Shown: positions 16,102 to 25,222, counted from the stretch's first letter. The stretch is DNA of 64,000 nt from Streptomyces sp. TG1A-8 (GCF_030499535.1 NZ_JASTLB010000001.1:5022001-5086000), one strand, 5' to 3'. Numbers and translations are program-made. Notes: generated by a model from the sequence alone, not told the origin.

Positions 16102-16746
16102 GTGACTGACTACGACGTGCTCCGCGTCTTCTGCGGGCCGAACGGCGGCTACGGCAACGAACTGGGTGTCGTCCGTGAGGGCTCGGTCCTGCCCGGGCGC
16201 GGCGACCGGCAGGCGCTGGCCGCCAAACTGGGCTTCAGCGAGACCGTGTTCGTGGACGACCCCGAGCGCGGACTGATCGACATCTACACCCCCACCCTGC
16301 GCCTGCCCTTCGCCGGCCACCCCTGCGTCGGCACGGCCTGGCTGCTGGACGTGCCCGAACTGGTCACGCCCGCCGGGGTCGTCGGCACGCGTCTGGACGG
16401 CGAGTTCAGCTGGATCGAGGCCCGCGCGGAGTGGGCCCCGCCGCGCACCCTGCGCCAGTACGCCACCGCCGCCGAGGTGGACGCCCTCGACGTGCCGCCG
16501 CCCGGCGAGTGGCTCTACGCCTGGGCTTGGGAGGACGAGGCGGCCGGCCGCGTCCGCGCCCGCGCCTTCCCGGGCCGCGGCGACGGCGTCGAGGAGGACG
16601 AGGCGACGGGGGCGGCGGCCCTGCTGCTGACCGAACGGCTGGGCCGTGCGCTGAACATCGTCCAGGGCAGGGGTTCGCAGATCCTGACGGCACCGCAGCC
16701 GCACGGGTGGGTGGAGGTCGGGGGGCGGGTCGTGCTGGAGCGCTGA
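16102..16746 (+). CDS. PhzF family isomerase-like protein
   Basis: This 214-aa cytosolic protein belongs to the PhzF/diaminopimelate-epimerase-like fold. Motifs are RVFCGPNGGYGNELGVV at the N-terminus, GFSETVFV with the catalytic-type glutamate, IYTPTLRLPFAGHPCVGTAW (the family hallmark), and EEDEATGAAALLLTERL plus GRGSQILT in the second domain. It is shorter than the usual 260-300 aa because the second domain is reduced. The reaction is unknown, since PhzF relatives isomerise or epimerise small metabolites. GTG 16102 was chosen because TTCAAT (16090-16095) lies six bases upstream, as in a leaderless mRNA. An in-frame ATG at 16078 is possible but lacks a ribosome site. Confidence 0.85.
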   Translation: MTDYDVLRVFCGPNGGYGNELGVVREGSVLPGRGDRQALAAKLGFSETVFVDDPERGLIDIYTPTLRLPFAGHPCVGTAWLLDVPELVTPAGVVGTRLDGEFSWIEARAEWAPPRTLRQYATAAEVDALDVPPPGEWLYAWAWEDEAAGRVRARAFPGRGDGVEEDEATGAAALLLTERLGRALNIVQGRGSQILTAPQPHGWVEVGGRVVLER

Positions 16747-17014
16747 CCGCGCGGCCGGGCGCCGGCGGTCCCGCGCGTCCCCGTGCGGGCGCTCCCGCGC
16801 ACGCCGGCGGCCGGCGCCGGCGGGCACGGCGCGGCCGACCGCGGCCCGTACCGGTGCGGACCCGGCTCGCTCCGAGGCCGCACCGGCCGGGCCGACCGCA
16901 CCGGCCGCACCGACCGCACCGGGCGGGCCGGGCGGGCCGGCGCCCACTGCGGCGACCGCGGCGACTGCCCGCGCAGGGGCCCCCGGGGCCGCCCCCGGGC
17001 CCCGTCGCCGCGGC
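16747..17014. repeat. Intergenic stretch with imperfect GACCGCACCGG tandem repeats
   Basis: Non-coding DNA between two genes that end toward each other. Around 16876-16925 imperfect copies of CCGACCGCACCGG and GGCCGCACC follow one another, then GGGCGGGCC doublets. No reading frame with family resemblance is present. Palindromic CCGGCG blocks near 16800-16825 may help end transcription in both directions. Confidence 0.5.
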
Positions 17015-17662
17015 TCACGCGGACCGCCGGACCTCCTCGTCCAGCGCCCGGAGGACGGCCGAGTTCAGCGCGAAGGCCCGCTCGCGCTCCGCCACGATCC
17101 GCCGCTTCTCCGGTCCGTCCGCCGCCGCGCCGTCCAGCAGTTCGCGGTACCGCCGCTTGAACGCGGCCGGGTTCGCGGTGTCCTCGAAGACGGGGAAGCG
17201 GACCCCGTCGCCCTTCCCGGCGAAGCCCCACGTCCGCTCCGCCCGGTCCCGGATCACCTGGCCGCCGGACAGGTCGCCGAGGTAGCGGGTGTAGTGGTGG
17301 GCGACGTAACCGCCGGGCCGGTGCTCGGCGCAGTCGCGCACCCGGCCGGCGTACGCCCGGGTCGCCGGCAGGGCGCGCAGCCCCGCCCGCCACCGCGGTC
17401 CGCGCAGGTGCGCCAGGTCCCGCTCCAGCGCGGGCAGCCGGAACGGCTCCGGCCGCAGGAACGGGCCCACCAGCGGATCCGCCGCCAGCCGTTCGGCCGC
17501 GCCCTCCAGCGCCTCGTACACGAACCACAGCTGCTCCGTGTAGCGCGCGTACGCGTCCACGCCGAGCCGTCCGCCCAGCAGGTCGTCCAGGAAGGCCGAG
17601 GACCCCGCCTCCGCGTGCCGCGCGTGCGTCGCGGTGCGGACGAGGGTCGAGAACGACTCCAC
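17015..17662 (-). CDS. hmuO: Heme oxygenase (biliverdin-forming, HmuO type)
   Basis: This 215-aa all-helical cytosolic enzyme opens the heme ring to biliverdin, carbon monoxide and free iron, using reductant. The proximal heme ligand is in the N-terminal THARHAEA motif, and the distal helix shows the flexible glycine motif RYLGDLSGGQVI. Both are canonical. Length matches bacterial heme oxygenases (about 215 aa). The GTG start at 17662 is preceded by GAGGAG with a 6-base spacer. It supplies iron from heme, which fits its position near efeUOB. Unlike efeO it has no iron box. Two tandem dyads (17679-17718) lie just upstream instead. Confidence 0.92.
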   Translation of the reverse strand: MESFSTLVRTATHARHAEAGSSAFLDDLLGGRLGVDAYARYTEQLWFVYEALEGAAERLAADPLVGPFLRPEPFRLPALERDLAHLRGPRWRAGLRALPATRAYAGRVRDCAEHRPGGYVAHHYTRYLGDLSGGQVIRDRAERTWGFAGKGDGVRFPVFEDTANPAAFKRRYRELLDGAAADGPEKRRIVAERERAFALNSAVLRALDEEVRRSA

Positions 17663-17678
17663 GGCACTCTCCTCGGTT

Positions 17679-17718
17679 TGCCGACGGCCTGTCGGCAGGT
17701 TTACCGACGGGACGTCGG
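17679..17718 (-). promoter_or_regulatory. Two tandem CCGAC-N5-GTCGG dyads upstream of heme oxygenase
   Basis: TGCCGAC (17679-17685) with GTCGGCA (17691-17697) and CCGAC (17704-17708) with GTCGG (17714-17718) are two similar dyads. Their centres are 23 bases apart, about two helical turns, so dimers would bind the same face. The flanks are also repeated (TTTGCCGAC and TTTACCGAC). They lie 17-56 bases before the start of heme oxygenase. This looks like a TetR-family-type double operator; the regulator is not encoded in the window. Confidence 0.6.
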
Positions 17719-17758
17719 GAAGGCGGGGGCGCGCGGGCGGGGACCCGGGGACGCGAAA

Positions 17759-17788
17759 GGGCCCGCCCCCCGAGCGGGGAGCGGGCCC
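17759..17788 (-). terminator. Strong hairpin terminator after map
   Basis: GGGCCCGC (17759-17766) pairs with GCGGGCCC (17781-17788), and an inner CCCC/GGGG pair extends the stem around a short loop. Read on the minus strand the stem is followed by TTTCGCG. It lies 15 bases beyond the map stop and separates map from heme oxygenase. Confidence 0.7.
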
Positions 17789-17803
17789 GGCGTGCCGTGC
17801 CGG

Positions 17804-18660
17804 TCACGGCAGGGTCAGGACGTCCGCCCCGGTCTCCGTCACCACCAGCGTGTGCTCGAACTGCGCGGTCCGCCTGCGGTCCTTGGTCACGACCGTCCAG
17901 CCGTCGTCCCACATGTCGTACTCGTGCGTGCCCAGCGTCAGCATCGGTTCGATCGTGAAGGTCATGCCCGGCCGCATGACCGTCGTCGCGTGCGGGCTGT
18001 CGTAGTGCGGGATGACCAGGCCCGAGTGGAACGAGGAGTTGATGCCGTGCCCGGTGAAGTCGCGGACGACGCCGTAGCCGAAGCGCTTGGCGTACGACTC
18101 GATGACCCGGCCGATGACGTTGACCTGCCGGCCCGGCCTGACCGCCTTGATCGCCCGGTTCAGGGACTCCCGGGTCCGCTCCACCAGCAGCCGCGACTCC
18201 TCGTCCACGTCCCCGACCAGGTAGGTGGCGTTGTTGTCGCCGTGCACCCCGCCGATGTACGCCGTCACGTCCAGGTTGACGATGTCGCCGTCCCTCAGGA
18301 CCGTCGAGTCCGGGATGCCGTGGCAGATGACCTCGTTGACGCTCGTGCACAGCGACTTGGGGAAGCCCCGGTAGCCGAGCGTGGAGGGGTAGGCGCCGTG
18401 GTCGCACATGTACTCGTGGGCGATCCGGTCCAGCTCGTCGGTGGTGACGCCGGGCGCGATGGCCTTCGCGGCCTCCGCCATCGCCCGCGCGGCGATGCGG
18501 CCGGCGACCCGCATCGCCTCGATGGTCTCCGGGGTCTGCACCTCCGGCCCGGTGTACGGCGCGGGGGCGGGCTTGCCGACGTACGGGGGGCGGCGGATGT
18601 TCCCGGGTACCGAGCGGGTGGGGACAGCTCCCCTGGGACGAGCAGCGACTGGCCAGACAT
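17804..18660 (-). pseudogene. map: Methionine aminopeptidase type I, with a one-base frameshift near the N-terminus
   Basis: The enzyme removes the initiator methionine from nascent proteins using two metal ions. All ligands are in the intact 245-residue part: [18 protein letters not shown] (two Asp), DFTGHGI (His) and TIEPML and a late QFEHT (Glu residues). An ATG at 18660 starts the characteristic actinobacterial N-terminus [14 protein letters not shown], but this runs out of frame. One extra C in the run at 18620-18623 (G on the plus strand) would restore an exact 285-aa protein through [13 protein letters not shown]. Otherwise translation could begin at GTG 18541. I think a sequencing error is more likely than a real mutation. 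Streptomyces often carries more than one map. Confidence 0.88.
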
Positions 18661-18718
18661 GTCAGCGAGTCTAACCAGCGGCCGCGGGGGAACATGTCGG
18701 TGGCGAGAGGAGCTGGTC

Positions 18719-18970
18719 ATGGCCCTGTTCAAGAAGCGCACCGCCGGCAGGCCGGGCGAGTGGTTCTACTGCCTGGAGCACAAGAAGGTCGAGGAGGGCC
18801 CGGAGTGCCCGGCCAAGGACCGCTTCGGGCCGTACGCGAGCCGGGAGGAGGCCCGGCACGCGATGGACACCGCGCGCGAGCGCAACCTCCAGTGGGAGAA
18901 CGATCCGCGCTGGCACGACGCGTCGGCGGGCGCCCGCGGCGCGGACGAGGACCGGCGGGCGGACGGGTAG
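18719..18970 (+). CDS. Small conserved hydrophilic protein, function unknown
   Basis: This 83-aa protein is basic at the N-terminus (MALFKKRTAGRPGEWFYC) and has a short SPOR-like or zinc-ribbon-like segment with only two cysteines (FYCLEHKK and GPECPAKD). A FGPYASREEARHAMDTA helix and an Asp/Arg-rich tail follow. Proteins of this kind are widely conserved in Streptomyces, commonly beside map, but no function is known to me. ATG 18719 is preceded by GAGAGGAG. It is divergent from map with about 58 bases between the starts, so they may share a control region. Confidence 0.78.
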   Translation: MALFKKRTAGRPGEWFYCLEHKKVEEGPECPAKDRFGPYASREEARHAMDTARERNLQWENDPRWHDASAGARGADEDRRADG

Positions 18971-19099
18971 GCCGCCGGGGCGCCGGACTCCCCCTCGGGA
19001 CGGGGGACTTGGGCGCCCGTCGGCCCCCGGCCCCGCCGGTTCGGCCGTTCCGGCCCACGTGACCGGGTGCCGTCACCGACGCGGACGTAGAGTCGGCGC

Positions 19100-19825
19100 A
19101 TGACCTCTACCGACAGCGCACAGATCTCCGCGAAGGCCCCCGCGAAGGCCGCCGCCAAGGACCCCTGGGACCTGCCCGACGTCTCCGGGCTCGTCGTCGG
19201 CGTGCTCGGCGGCACCGGCCCGCAGGGCAAGGGCCTCGCCCACCGGCTCGCCAGGGCCGGCCAGAAGGTGATCATCGGGTCCCGGGCCGCCGAGCGCGCC
19301 CGGGCCGCCGCCGAGGAACTGGGGCACGGTGTCGAGGGCGCCGACAACGCCGAGACCGCGCGCCGCAGCGACGTCGTGATCGTCGCCGTGCCGTGGGACG
19401 GCCACGGCGAGACGCTGGAGTCCCTGCGCGGGGAACTGGCCGGCAAGCTCGTCGTGGACTGCGTCAACCCGCTCGGCTTCGACAAGAAGGGCGCCTACGC
19501 CCTCACGCCCGAGGAGGGCAGCGCCGCCGAGCAGGCCGCCGCCCTGCTGCCGGACTCCCGGGTGACCGCCGCCTTCCACCACCTGTCGGCCGTGCTGCTG
19601 CAGGACCCGGAGATCGAGGAGATCGACACCGACGTGATGGTGCTGGGCGAGGAACGCGCCGACGTGGAGATCGTCCAGGCGCTGGCCGGCCGCATCCCCG
19701 GCATGCGGGGCGTCTTCGCCGGCCGCCTGCGCAACGCCCACCAGGTCGAGGCGCTGGTGGCCAACCTGATCTCCGTCAACCGCCGGTACAAGGCACACGC
19801 CGGGCTGCGCCTCACCGACCTGTGA
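19100..19825 (+). CDS. npdG: F420-dependent NADP reductase (NPDR)
   Basis: This 241-aa cytosolic enzyme passes hydride between reduced cofactor F420 and NADP. An Ala/Lys-rich lead (residues 1-30) precedes a Rossmann domain with the family loop VVGVLGGTGPQGKGLAHR, then VIIGSRAAERA for the NADP 2'-phosphate and VVIVAVPWDGH. The C-terminal half has FHHLSAVLL and VFAGRLRNAHQVEALVANLI typical of the F420-binding family. F420 enzymes are frequent in actinobacteria. TAGAGT (19088-19093) stands exactly six bases before the ATG, another leaderless arrangement. It is followed after 64 bases by a small membrane protein on the same strand. Confidence 0.92.
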   Translation: MTSTDSAQISAKAPAKAAAKDPWDLPDVSGLVVGVLGGTGPQGKGLAHRLARAGQKVIIGSRAAERARAAAEELGHGVEGADNAETARRSDVVIVAVPWDGHGETLESLRGELAGKLVVDCVNPLGFDKKGAYALTPEEGSAAEQAAALLPDSRVTAAFHHLSAVLLQDPEIEEIDTDVMVLGEERADVEIVQALAGRIPGMRGVFAGRLRNAHQVEALVANLISVNRRYKAHAGLRLTDL

Positions 19826-19889
19826 GCCGAGGGGGCCGATGGGGGACACTGGTCGTCGTAGCAGTGTCCCCCGACAGGAGCCGACCCCC

Positions 19890-20081
19890 ATGCCCCGCAT
19901 CGCCCTCTACACCCTCGCCGTCTGCCTCCTCGCCGTGGCCGCGGCGGTCGTCTCCTTCGTCCAGGGCAGCTGGCTGGGGATCGTCTGGATGCTGCTGGCG
20001 GGGCTGTCGTCCAACATGACCTGGTACTACGCCAAGCGCGAGCGGGCCGTCGCGGCCCGGGGCAAGCCGTTCACGGGCTGA
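19890..20081 (+). CDS. Small two-helix membrane protein
   Basis: This 63-aa protein has two predicted membrane helices (IALYTLAVCLLAVAAAVVSFV and WLGIVWMLLAGLSSN) joined by a short loop, and a basic cytosolic tail (YYAKRERAVAARGK). ACAGGAG lies nine bases before the ATG. No family with known function is recognised. Its end overlaps the convergent M50 protease gene by 11 bases, so the two mRNAs are antisense to each other at their 3' ends. Confidence 0.75.
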   Translation: MPRIALYTLAVCLLAVAAAVVSFVQGSWLGIVWMLLAGLSSNMTWYYAKRERAVAARGKPFTG

Positions 20082-20871
20082 CCAGGCAGAGGTCCGGGGT
20101 GCCGTTCCAGAAGCGGTAGAGCCAGTAGCCGCAGTCGGAGGAGCCCGCGCCCACGTCCAGGCCGCGCAGGACCGCGTCGATCAGGTCGAAGAACACGGCG
20201 TTGACCGACGGCACCCACAGCAGCGCGAACACGAACAGCAGGCCGAACGGCGCGAACGGCTCCACCTGCCGCTTCACGCCGGCCGACAGCCACGGCTCGA
20301 CCACGCCGTACCCGTCCAGGCCCGGCACCGGCAGGAGGTTCAGCAGCGCCGCCGTCACCTGGAGCAGGGCGAGGAACGCCAGCGCGTGGCGGAAGACGGG
20401 GGGCACCCCGTCCAGGGCGTGCAGCCAGAACGGCGCCGTGCACACCGCCGCGAACAGGACGTTCGTCAGCGGGCCCGCCGCCGAGATCAGGCTGTGCCGC
20501 CAGCGACCCCGGATGCGGTGGCGCTCGATGAACACCGCGCCGCCCGGCAGCCCGATCCCGCCCATGACCACGAACAGCACCGGGAGCACGATGCTCAGCA
20601 GCGCGTGCGTGTACCTCATCGGGTTCAGCGTGAGATAGCCCTTGGCACCGACCGAGACGTCCCCGCTGTGCAGGGCGGTGCGCGCGTGCGCGTACTCGTG
20701 CAGGCACAGGGAGACGATCCACGACGCCGTCACGAACAGGAACACCGCGAGGCCCGGCCGTGCCGCGAACCCGGTCCAGGTGGCCCAGCCGGTCACCGCC
20801 GTCACGGCCAGGATGCCGACGAACACAGGACTGAGGCGCCGGTCGCCGCGGCTGGTGGTGACGGTGGTCAT
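20071..20871 (-). CDS. Site-2-protease-like zinc metalloprotease (peptidase M50)
   Basis: This 266-aa polytopic membrane protein has the intramembrane zinc site HEYAH in the helix SLCLHEYAHARTAL. The matching second motif in the C-terminal half (LLNLLPVPGLDGYGVVEPWL) holds the third ligand aspartate in the NxxPxxxLDG pattern. About six hydrophobic segments are present and there is no PDZ domain. Such proteases cleave membrane-bound substrates, for example anti-sigma factors, but no substrate gene is adjacent. ATG 20871 (MTTVTTSRGD) was chosen. The longer in-frame extension upstream lacks coding character and runs toward the divergent regulator's promoter. Confidence 0.87.
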   Translation of the reverse strand: MTTVTTSRGDRRLSPVFVGILAVTAVTGWATWTGFAARPGLAVFLFVTASWIVSLCLHEYAHARTALHSGDVSVGAKGYLTLNPMRYTHALLSIVLPVLFVVMGGIGLPGGAVFIERHRIRGRWRHSLISAAGPLTNVLFAAVCTAPFWLHALDGVPPVFRHALAFLALLQVTAALLNLLPVPGLDGYGVVEPWLSAGVKRQVEPFAPFGLLFVFALLWVPSVNAVFFDLIDAVLRGLDVGAGSSDCGYWLYRFWNGTPDLCLVSP

Positions 20872-21151
20872 CGTCGGGCTCCTGTCGGGTGGCGGTCGAG
20901 GGCCCGACCGTACCCGGCGGGGACTCGCGGGGAAAACGTCTCGCGGTGGCCGTCCGGTTCCTGGAAGGTGGGGGAATGACACGGACGAGGGTCCCGCGCG
21001 CGAACCGGTGGCCGGCGCGCCCCGGCGCGTCCCCCGCCGCGGACGGGGAGGTCCGCCGCCGGCCGGCCGCCGGCGGCGGGGAGGGCGTGCCGGACGGCAC
21101 GCCGCCACGGTCCGGTGATCGGCCCTGAGCGCTCCGGGGACAATGGACCCC

Positions 21152-24100
21152 GTGCGCTACCGCCTCCTCGGTCCCACCCAGGCACTCCGCCCCGACGGCA
21201 CGCCCCTGCCGGTCGGCGGGGCGCGGCTGCGTGCCCTGCTGACCGTGCTCGCGCTGCGGGCCGGCCGGACCGTGCCGGCCGGCGTGCTCGTCGACGAGGT
21301 GTGGGGCGCCGAGCCGCCCGCCGACGCGGCCGGCGCCCTGCAGGCGCTGGTCGGCCGGCTGCGCCGGGCGCTCGGCGCGGACGCCGTCGCCTCCGCGGAC
21401 GGCGGCTACCGCCTCGCCGCCGCCCCCGACGACGTCGACCTCACCCGTTTCGACCGGCTCACCGGCGAGGGGCTGCGCGCCCTGGCCGACGGCGACCCGG
21501 CCAAGGCCGCCGCCGTCCTGGACGACGCCCTCGCCCTGTGGCGCGGACCCGCCCTGGCCGACCTGCCCGGCCACACCGCCGACGCGGCCCGCTGGGAGAC
21601 CCGCCGCCTGGACGCCCTGCGCGCCCGGCACACCGCCGCCCTCGCCCTCGGCCAGGCCGAGCAGTCCCTGCCGGAGCTGGCCGCGCTGTGCGACGGCCAC
21701 CCCCTGGACGAGCCCCTGCAGGCCCTGCGCCTGCGCGCCCTGCGCGACGCCGGCCGCCCCGCCCAGGCCCTGGCCGCCTACGAGGACGTGCGGCGGCTGC
21801 TCGCCGACCGGCTCGGCTCCGACCCCGGCCCCGAATTGCGCGCCCTGCACGCCGAGCTGCTGACCGGCGCGGACCGGCAGCCGCCGTCCGCGCCGTCCGC
21901 CGCCCCCGGCAACCTGCCCGCCCGGCTCACCTCCTTCGTCGGCCGGGAGCCCGACATCGCCGCCATCGGCGCCGACCTGGCCGCGGCCCGCCTGGTCACC
22001 CTGCTCGGACCCGGCGGGGCCGGCAAGACCCGGCTGTCCCAGGAGGCCGCCGAGGCGGTGCGGCCCACCGCCCGGGACGGGGTGTGGCTGGCCGAACTGG
22101 CACCGGTGGACGACCCGGACGCCGTACCGCAGGCCGTGCTGACCGCGATCGGCGCCCGCGAGACCGTGCTGCACGGCGCCGGCGTCGAGGGCATGCGCGC
22201 GGTCGCCGACCGGTACGGCGACCCCGTCGCCCGGCTCGTGGAGCACTGCGCCCGGCGCCGGATGCTGCTCGTCCTGGACAACTGCGAGCACGTGGTCGAC
22301 GCGGCCGCCCGCCTGGTGGAACGCCTGCTGGCCGGCTGTCCGGAGCTGACCGTGCTCGCCACCAGCCGTGAACCCCTCGGCGTGCCGGGGGAACTGGTGC
22401 GGCCCGTGGAGCCGCTGCCCGAGCCGGTGGCACTGCGGCTGCTCGCCGACCGGGGCGCGGCGGCCCGGCCCGGATTCCGGGTGCAGGACGATCCGGAGGC
22501 GTGCGCCGAGATCTGCCGCCGCCTCGACGGCCTGCCCCTGGCCATCGAGCTGGCGGCGGCCCGCCTGCGCGTGCTGGCCCCGCGCCAGATAGCCGACCGG
22601 CTGGACGACCGGTTCCGGCTGCTCACCTCCGGCAGCCGCACCGTACTGCCCCGCCAGCAGACCCTGCGGGCCGTGGTCGACTGGTCGTGGGACCTGCTCG
22701 ACGCGGACGAGCGCGACGTCCTCGGCCGCCTGTCGGTCTTCGCGGGCGGCTGCGACCTCGCCGCCGCCGAAGCGGTCTGCGGTCCCGCCGCGCTGGACGC
22801 GCTGGGCTCCCTGGTCGACAAGTCCCTGGTGGTGGCGGCCCCGTCGGCCGAGGGCGGCATGCGCTACCGGCTCCTGGAGACCGTCGCCGAGTACGCGGCC
22901 GAACGGCTGGACGAGAGCGGGCACCGGACCGGGGCCGAACGCGCCCACCTGACGTACTACCGCGAACTGGCCCGCACCACCGACCCGTTGCTGCGCGGCC
23001 CCGGGCAGCGTGCCGCCATCGACCGGCTCCAGCTGGAGTACGAGAACCTGCGCACCGCCCTGCGGCACGCCGTCGCCGCCGGCGACGAGCAGGAGGGGCT
23101 CTGCCTGGTGCTGTCGCTGGTCTGGTACTGGCAGATGCGCGACCTGCGCCTCGACTGCCGCACCTGGTGCGAGGAGGTCATGGCGCTCGGCCCCGACCCC
23201 TTCGCCGAGCCGGTCCGCCCCGCCCGCCCGGTGTGGCAGCGCTGCACCGACACCCCGCCCCCGCTCACCGGCGAGGTCCTGCAGGAGGCCCGGCGCGGCG
23301 TGCACCTCGCCCACCTCGCCTGCATGGACACCGAGCTGGACTGCTGGCAGACCCCCGACGCCCAGGCCAAGCTGCGCGCCGTCACCCGGGTCTACCGGCC
23401 CGGTCTGCCGCAGACCTGCCGGGTCCCGGGCAGCCTGTGGTTCTTCGCCGAGATGTTCACCGGCGGCGCGGACCGGCTGCGCGCCATCATGGACGCCACC
23501 GTCCGCACCTGCCGGGAGGTCCCCGGCTACGAGTGGGAGCTGGCCGGTGCCCTGCAACTGCGCGCCAACGTGCTCGCCAACCGCACCGAGTGGGCGGGCG
23601 ACGCCGCCCGCGACGCCGACGAGGCCCTGGAGATCTTCCGCCGCCTCGGCGACGCCTGGGGCACCGCCGAGGCGCTGTCCGCCCGCGGCGAGGCCCACGA
23701 ACGCAGGGGCGCCTACCGGGAGGCCGCCGCCGACTACGGGGCGGCCGTCGAGCACGCCGGACGGCTCGGCGCCCACGTCCAGATGGCGGTGCTCGGCGCC
23801 CGGCTGGGCAGCGTGCTCATGGAGGCGGGCGAGACGGAACGCGGCGAGCGCATGCTGCGCGACGTCATCGCCCGCTCGGACGGCGCCACCGACGAGGCCA
23901 TGCCCATCGCCCGGATCTTCCTCGCCTGCTGGCTCGGCCTGACCGGCCGCACCGCCGAGGCGCGCGAACAGCTGCGCGCCCTGCGGGAGGAGTACCGCAT
24001 CGCGCACTTCGTCGTCTTCGACGCCCTGATCCGCTGTCAGGAGGCCTGGGTGGACGCCCTCGACGGCCGGTGCGAGCAGGCGCTGACCCGGATCCGCGGG

Positions 24101-24406
24101 ACGCTGCGGCTCGCCGGGGACCCGCTGTCGCAGACCCTCACCCCGCACCTGCACTCCGTCTGCCTGCACGTGGCGGGGATGGCCCTGGCCGGCCTGGACG
24201 GCGGCTCCCGCGCCGCGGACGGCGCCCGCTGCCTGGGCGCCGCCGACACCCTCATGCCGCCCGGCCACACCTTTTCGGGCGTGGAGCGCCGGGCGTACGA
24301 GCTCACCGAGGCGCGGCTGCGCGCGGCCCTCGACCCGGCCGCCTACGACGCCGCGTACGCCGAGGGCGGCGGCCTCTCCCTCGCGGAGGCCACCGCCCTG
24401 CTGTGA
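21152..24406 (+). CDS. SARP/AfsR-type transcriptional regulator with BTAD, NB-ARC-like ATPase and TPR domains
   Basis: This large regulator of about 1084 aa opens with an OmpR-type winged helix (VRYRLLGP to GGYRLAA, residues 1-95) and continues with a bacterial transcriptional activation domain (to about 245). A STAND/NB-ARC ATPase follows, with Walker A GPGGAGKT (residues 286-293), Walker B LLVLDNCEH, and downstream ATSREPLG and GLPLAIELAAARL motifs. The C-terminal 450 residues form helical repeats of TPR type. Proteins of this build control secondary metabolism or development. The target is unknown and no biosynthetic cluster is present. GTG 21152 is preceded at seven bases by GACAAT, so a leaderless mRNA is likely. 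An ATG three codons upstream overlaps this box. Confidence 0.9.
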   Translation: MRYRLLGPTQALRPDGTPLPVGGARLRALLTVLALRAGRTVPAGVLVDEVWGAEPPADAAGALQALVGRLRRALGADAVASADGGYRLAAAPDDVDLTRFDRLTGEGLRALADGDPAKAAAVLDDALALWRGPALADLPGHTADAARWETRRLDALRARHTAALALGQAEQSLPELAALCDGHPLDEPLQALRLRALRDAGRPAQALAAYEDVRRLLADRLGSDPGPELRALHAELLTGADRQPPSAPSAAPGNLPARLTSFVGREPDIAAIGADLAAARLVTLLGPGGAGKTRLSQEAAEAVRPTARDGVWLAELAPVDDPDAVPQAVLTAIGARETVLHGAGVEGMRAVADRYGDPVARLVEHCARRRMLLVLDNCEHVVDAAARLVERLLAGCPELTVLATSREPLGVPGELVRPVEPLPEPVALRLLADRGAAARPGFRVQDDPEACAEICRRLDGLPLAIELAAARLRVLAPRQIADRLDDRFRLLTSGSRTVLPRQQTLRAVVDWSWDLLDADERDVLGRLSVFAGGCDLAAAEAVCGPAALDALGSLVDKSLVVAAPSAEGGMRYRLLETVAEYAAERLDESGHRTGAERAHLTYYRELARTTDPLLRGPGQRAAIDRLQLEYENLRTALRHAVAAGDEQEGLCLVLSLVWYWQMRDLRLDCRTWCEEVMALGPDPFAEPVRPARPVWQRCTDTPPPLTGEVLQEARRGVHLAHLACMDTELDCWQTPDAQAKLRAVTRVYRPGLPQTCRVPGSLWFFAEMFTGGADRLRAIMDATVRTCREVPGYEWELAGALQLRANVLANRTEWAGDAARDADEALEIFRRLGDAWGTAEALSARGEAHERRGAYREAAADYGAAVEHAGRLGAHVQMAVLGARLGSVLMEAGETERGERMLRDVIARSDGATDEAMPIARIFLACWLGLTGRTAEAREQLRALREEYRIAHFVVFDALIRCQEAWVDALDGRCEQALTRIRGTLRLAGDPLSQTLTPHLHSVCLHVAGMALAGLDGGSRAADGARCLGAADTLMPPGHTFSGVERRAYELTEARLRAALDPAAYDAAYAEGGGLSLAEATALL

Positions 24407-24416
24407 GCGCGGGCCC

Positions 24417-25222
24417 TCAGGCCTTGGTGCGGAACTTGTGGATCGCCACCGGTGCCATCACGGCGCTGATCGCGACGGACCAGCCCACGGTCACCCACAG
24501 GTCGTGCGCGACCGGTCCGCCCACCATCAGCCCGCGGGCCGCGTCCGCGAGCGCGGAGAGCGGGTTGTAGTCGGTGAAGTGCCGCAGCCAGTCGGGCATC
24601 GACTGGGTCGGCGCGAAGATCGACGAGCCGAACTGGAGCGGGAACAGCACCAGGAAGCCCATCGCCTGCACGGACTGCGCGTTCTTCAGGATCACGCCGA
24701 GCGTGAGGAAGACCCACATGACGGACGAGGCGAACAGCGCGGACAGGCCCATGGCGGCGAGCAGACCGGGCCAGCTCGTGATGTCGAAGCCGACCAGGAC
24801 GGCGACGGCCATGAGGACCACGGTCGCGAACAGCATCCGCGCCAGCTCCACCGCGATCTTCGCGAACAGCACCGAGCCGCGCCCGATCGGCAGGGACCGG
24901 AAGCGGTCCATGACACCGCTGTTGAAGTCCTGGCTGAAGCCGGTGCCCACGCCCTGCGACATCGTCATGCTCATCATCGCCAGCATGCCGGGGATGACGT
25001 ACTGCACGTACCTGTGCTGGCCGCCGCCCAGCGCGAGGCCGATCGAGCCGCCGAAGACGTACACGAACAGCAGCGTGAACACGATCGGCATCAGCAGGGC
25101 GTCGAACATCGACTCCGGGTCCTGCCGGATCCACAGCAGGTTGCGGCGGATGAGCGCGCCGGTGTGCCGCAGGTGCCCGCGCAGCGGGATGCGGACGTCG
25201 GTGTCGGTCAGGGTGCCGGCGC

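Noticed and set aside
16870..16930. Repeats between the PhzF and heme oxygenase genes as a CRISPR array
   Set aside because: Repeat units are short (9 to 13 bases), imperfect and without unique spacers. No cas genes are near.
20872..21108. N-terminal extension of the M50 protease
   Set aside because: Composition is low-complexity and shared with several frames. The ATG at 20871 gives a normal site-2-protease start.
20027..24268. A 1413-aa open frame on the minus strand opposite the SARP gene
   Set aside because: It is Gly/Gln/Val-rich with no family motif. It mirrors the real gene with its strong third-base G/C bias, which produces such open antisense frames in high-GC genomes.
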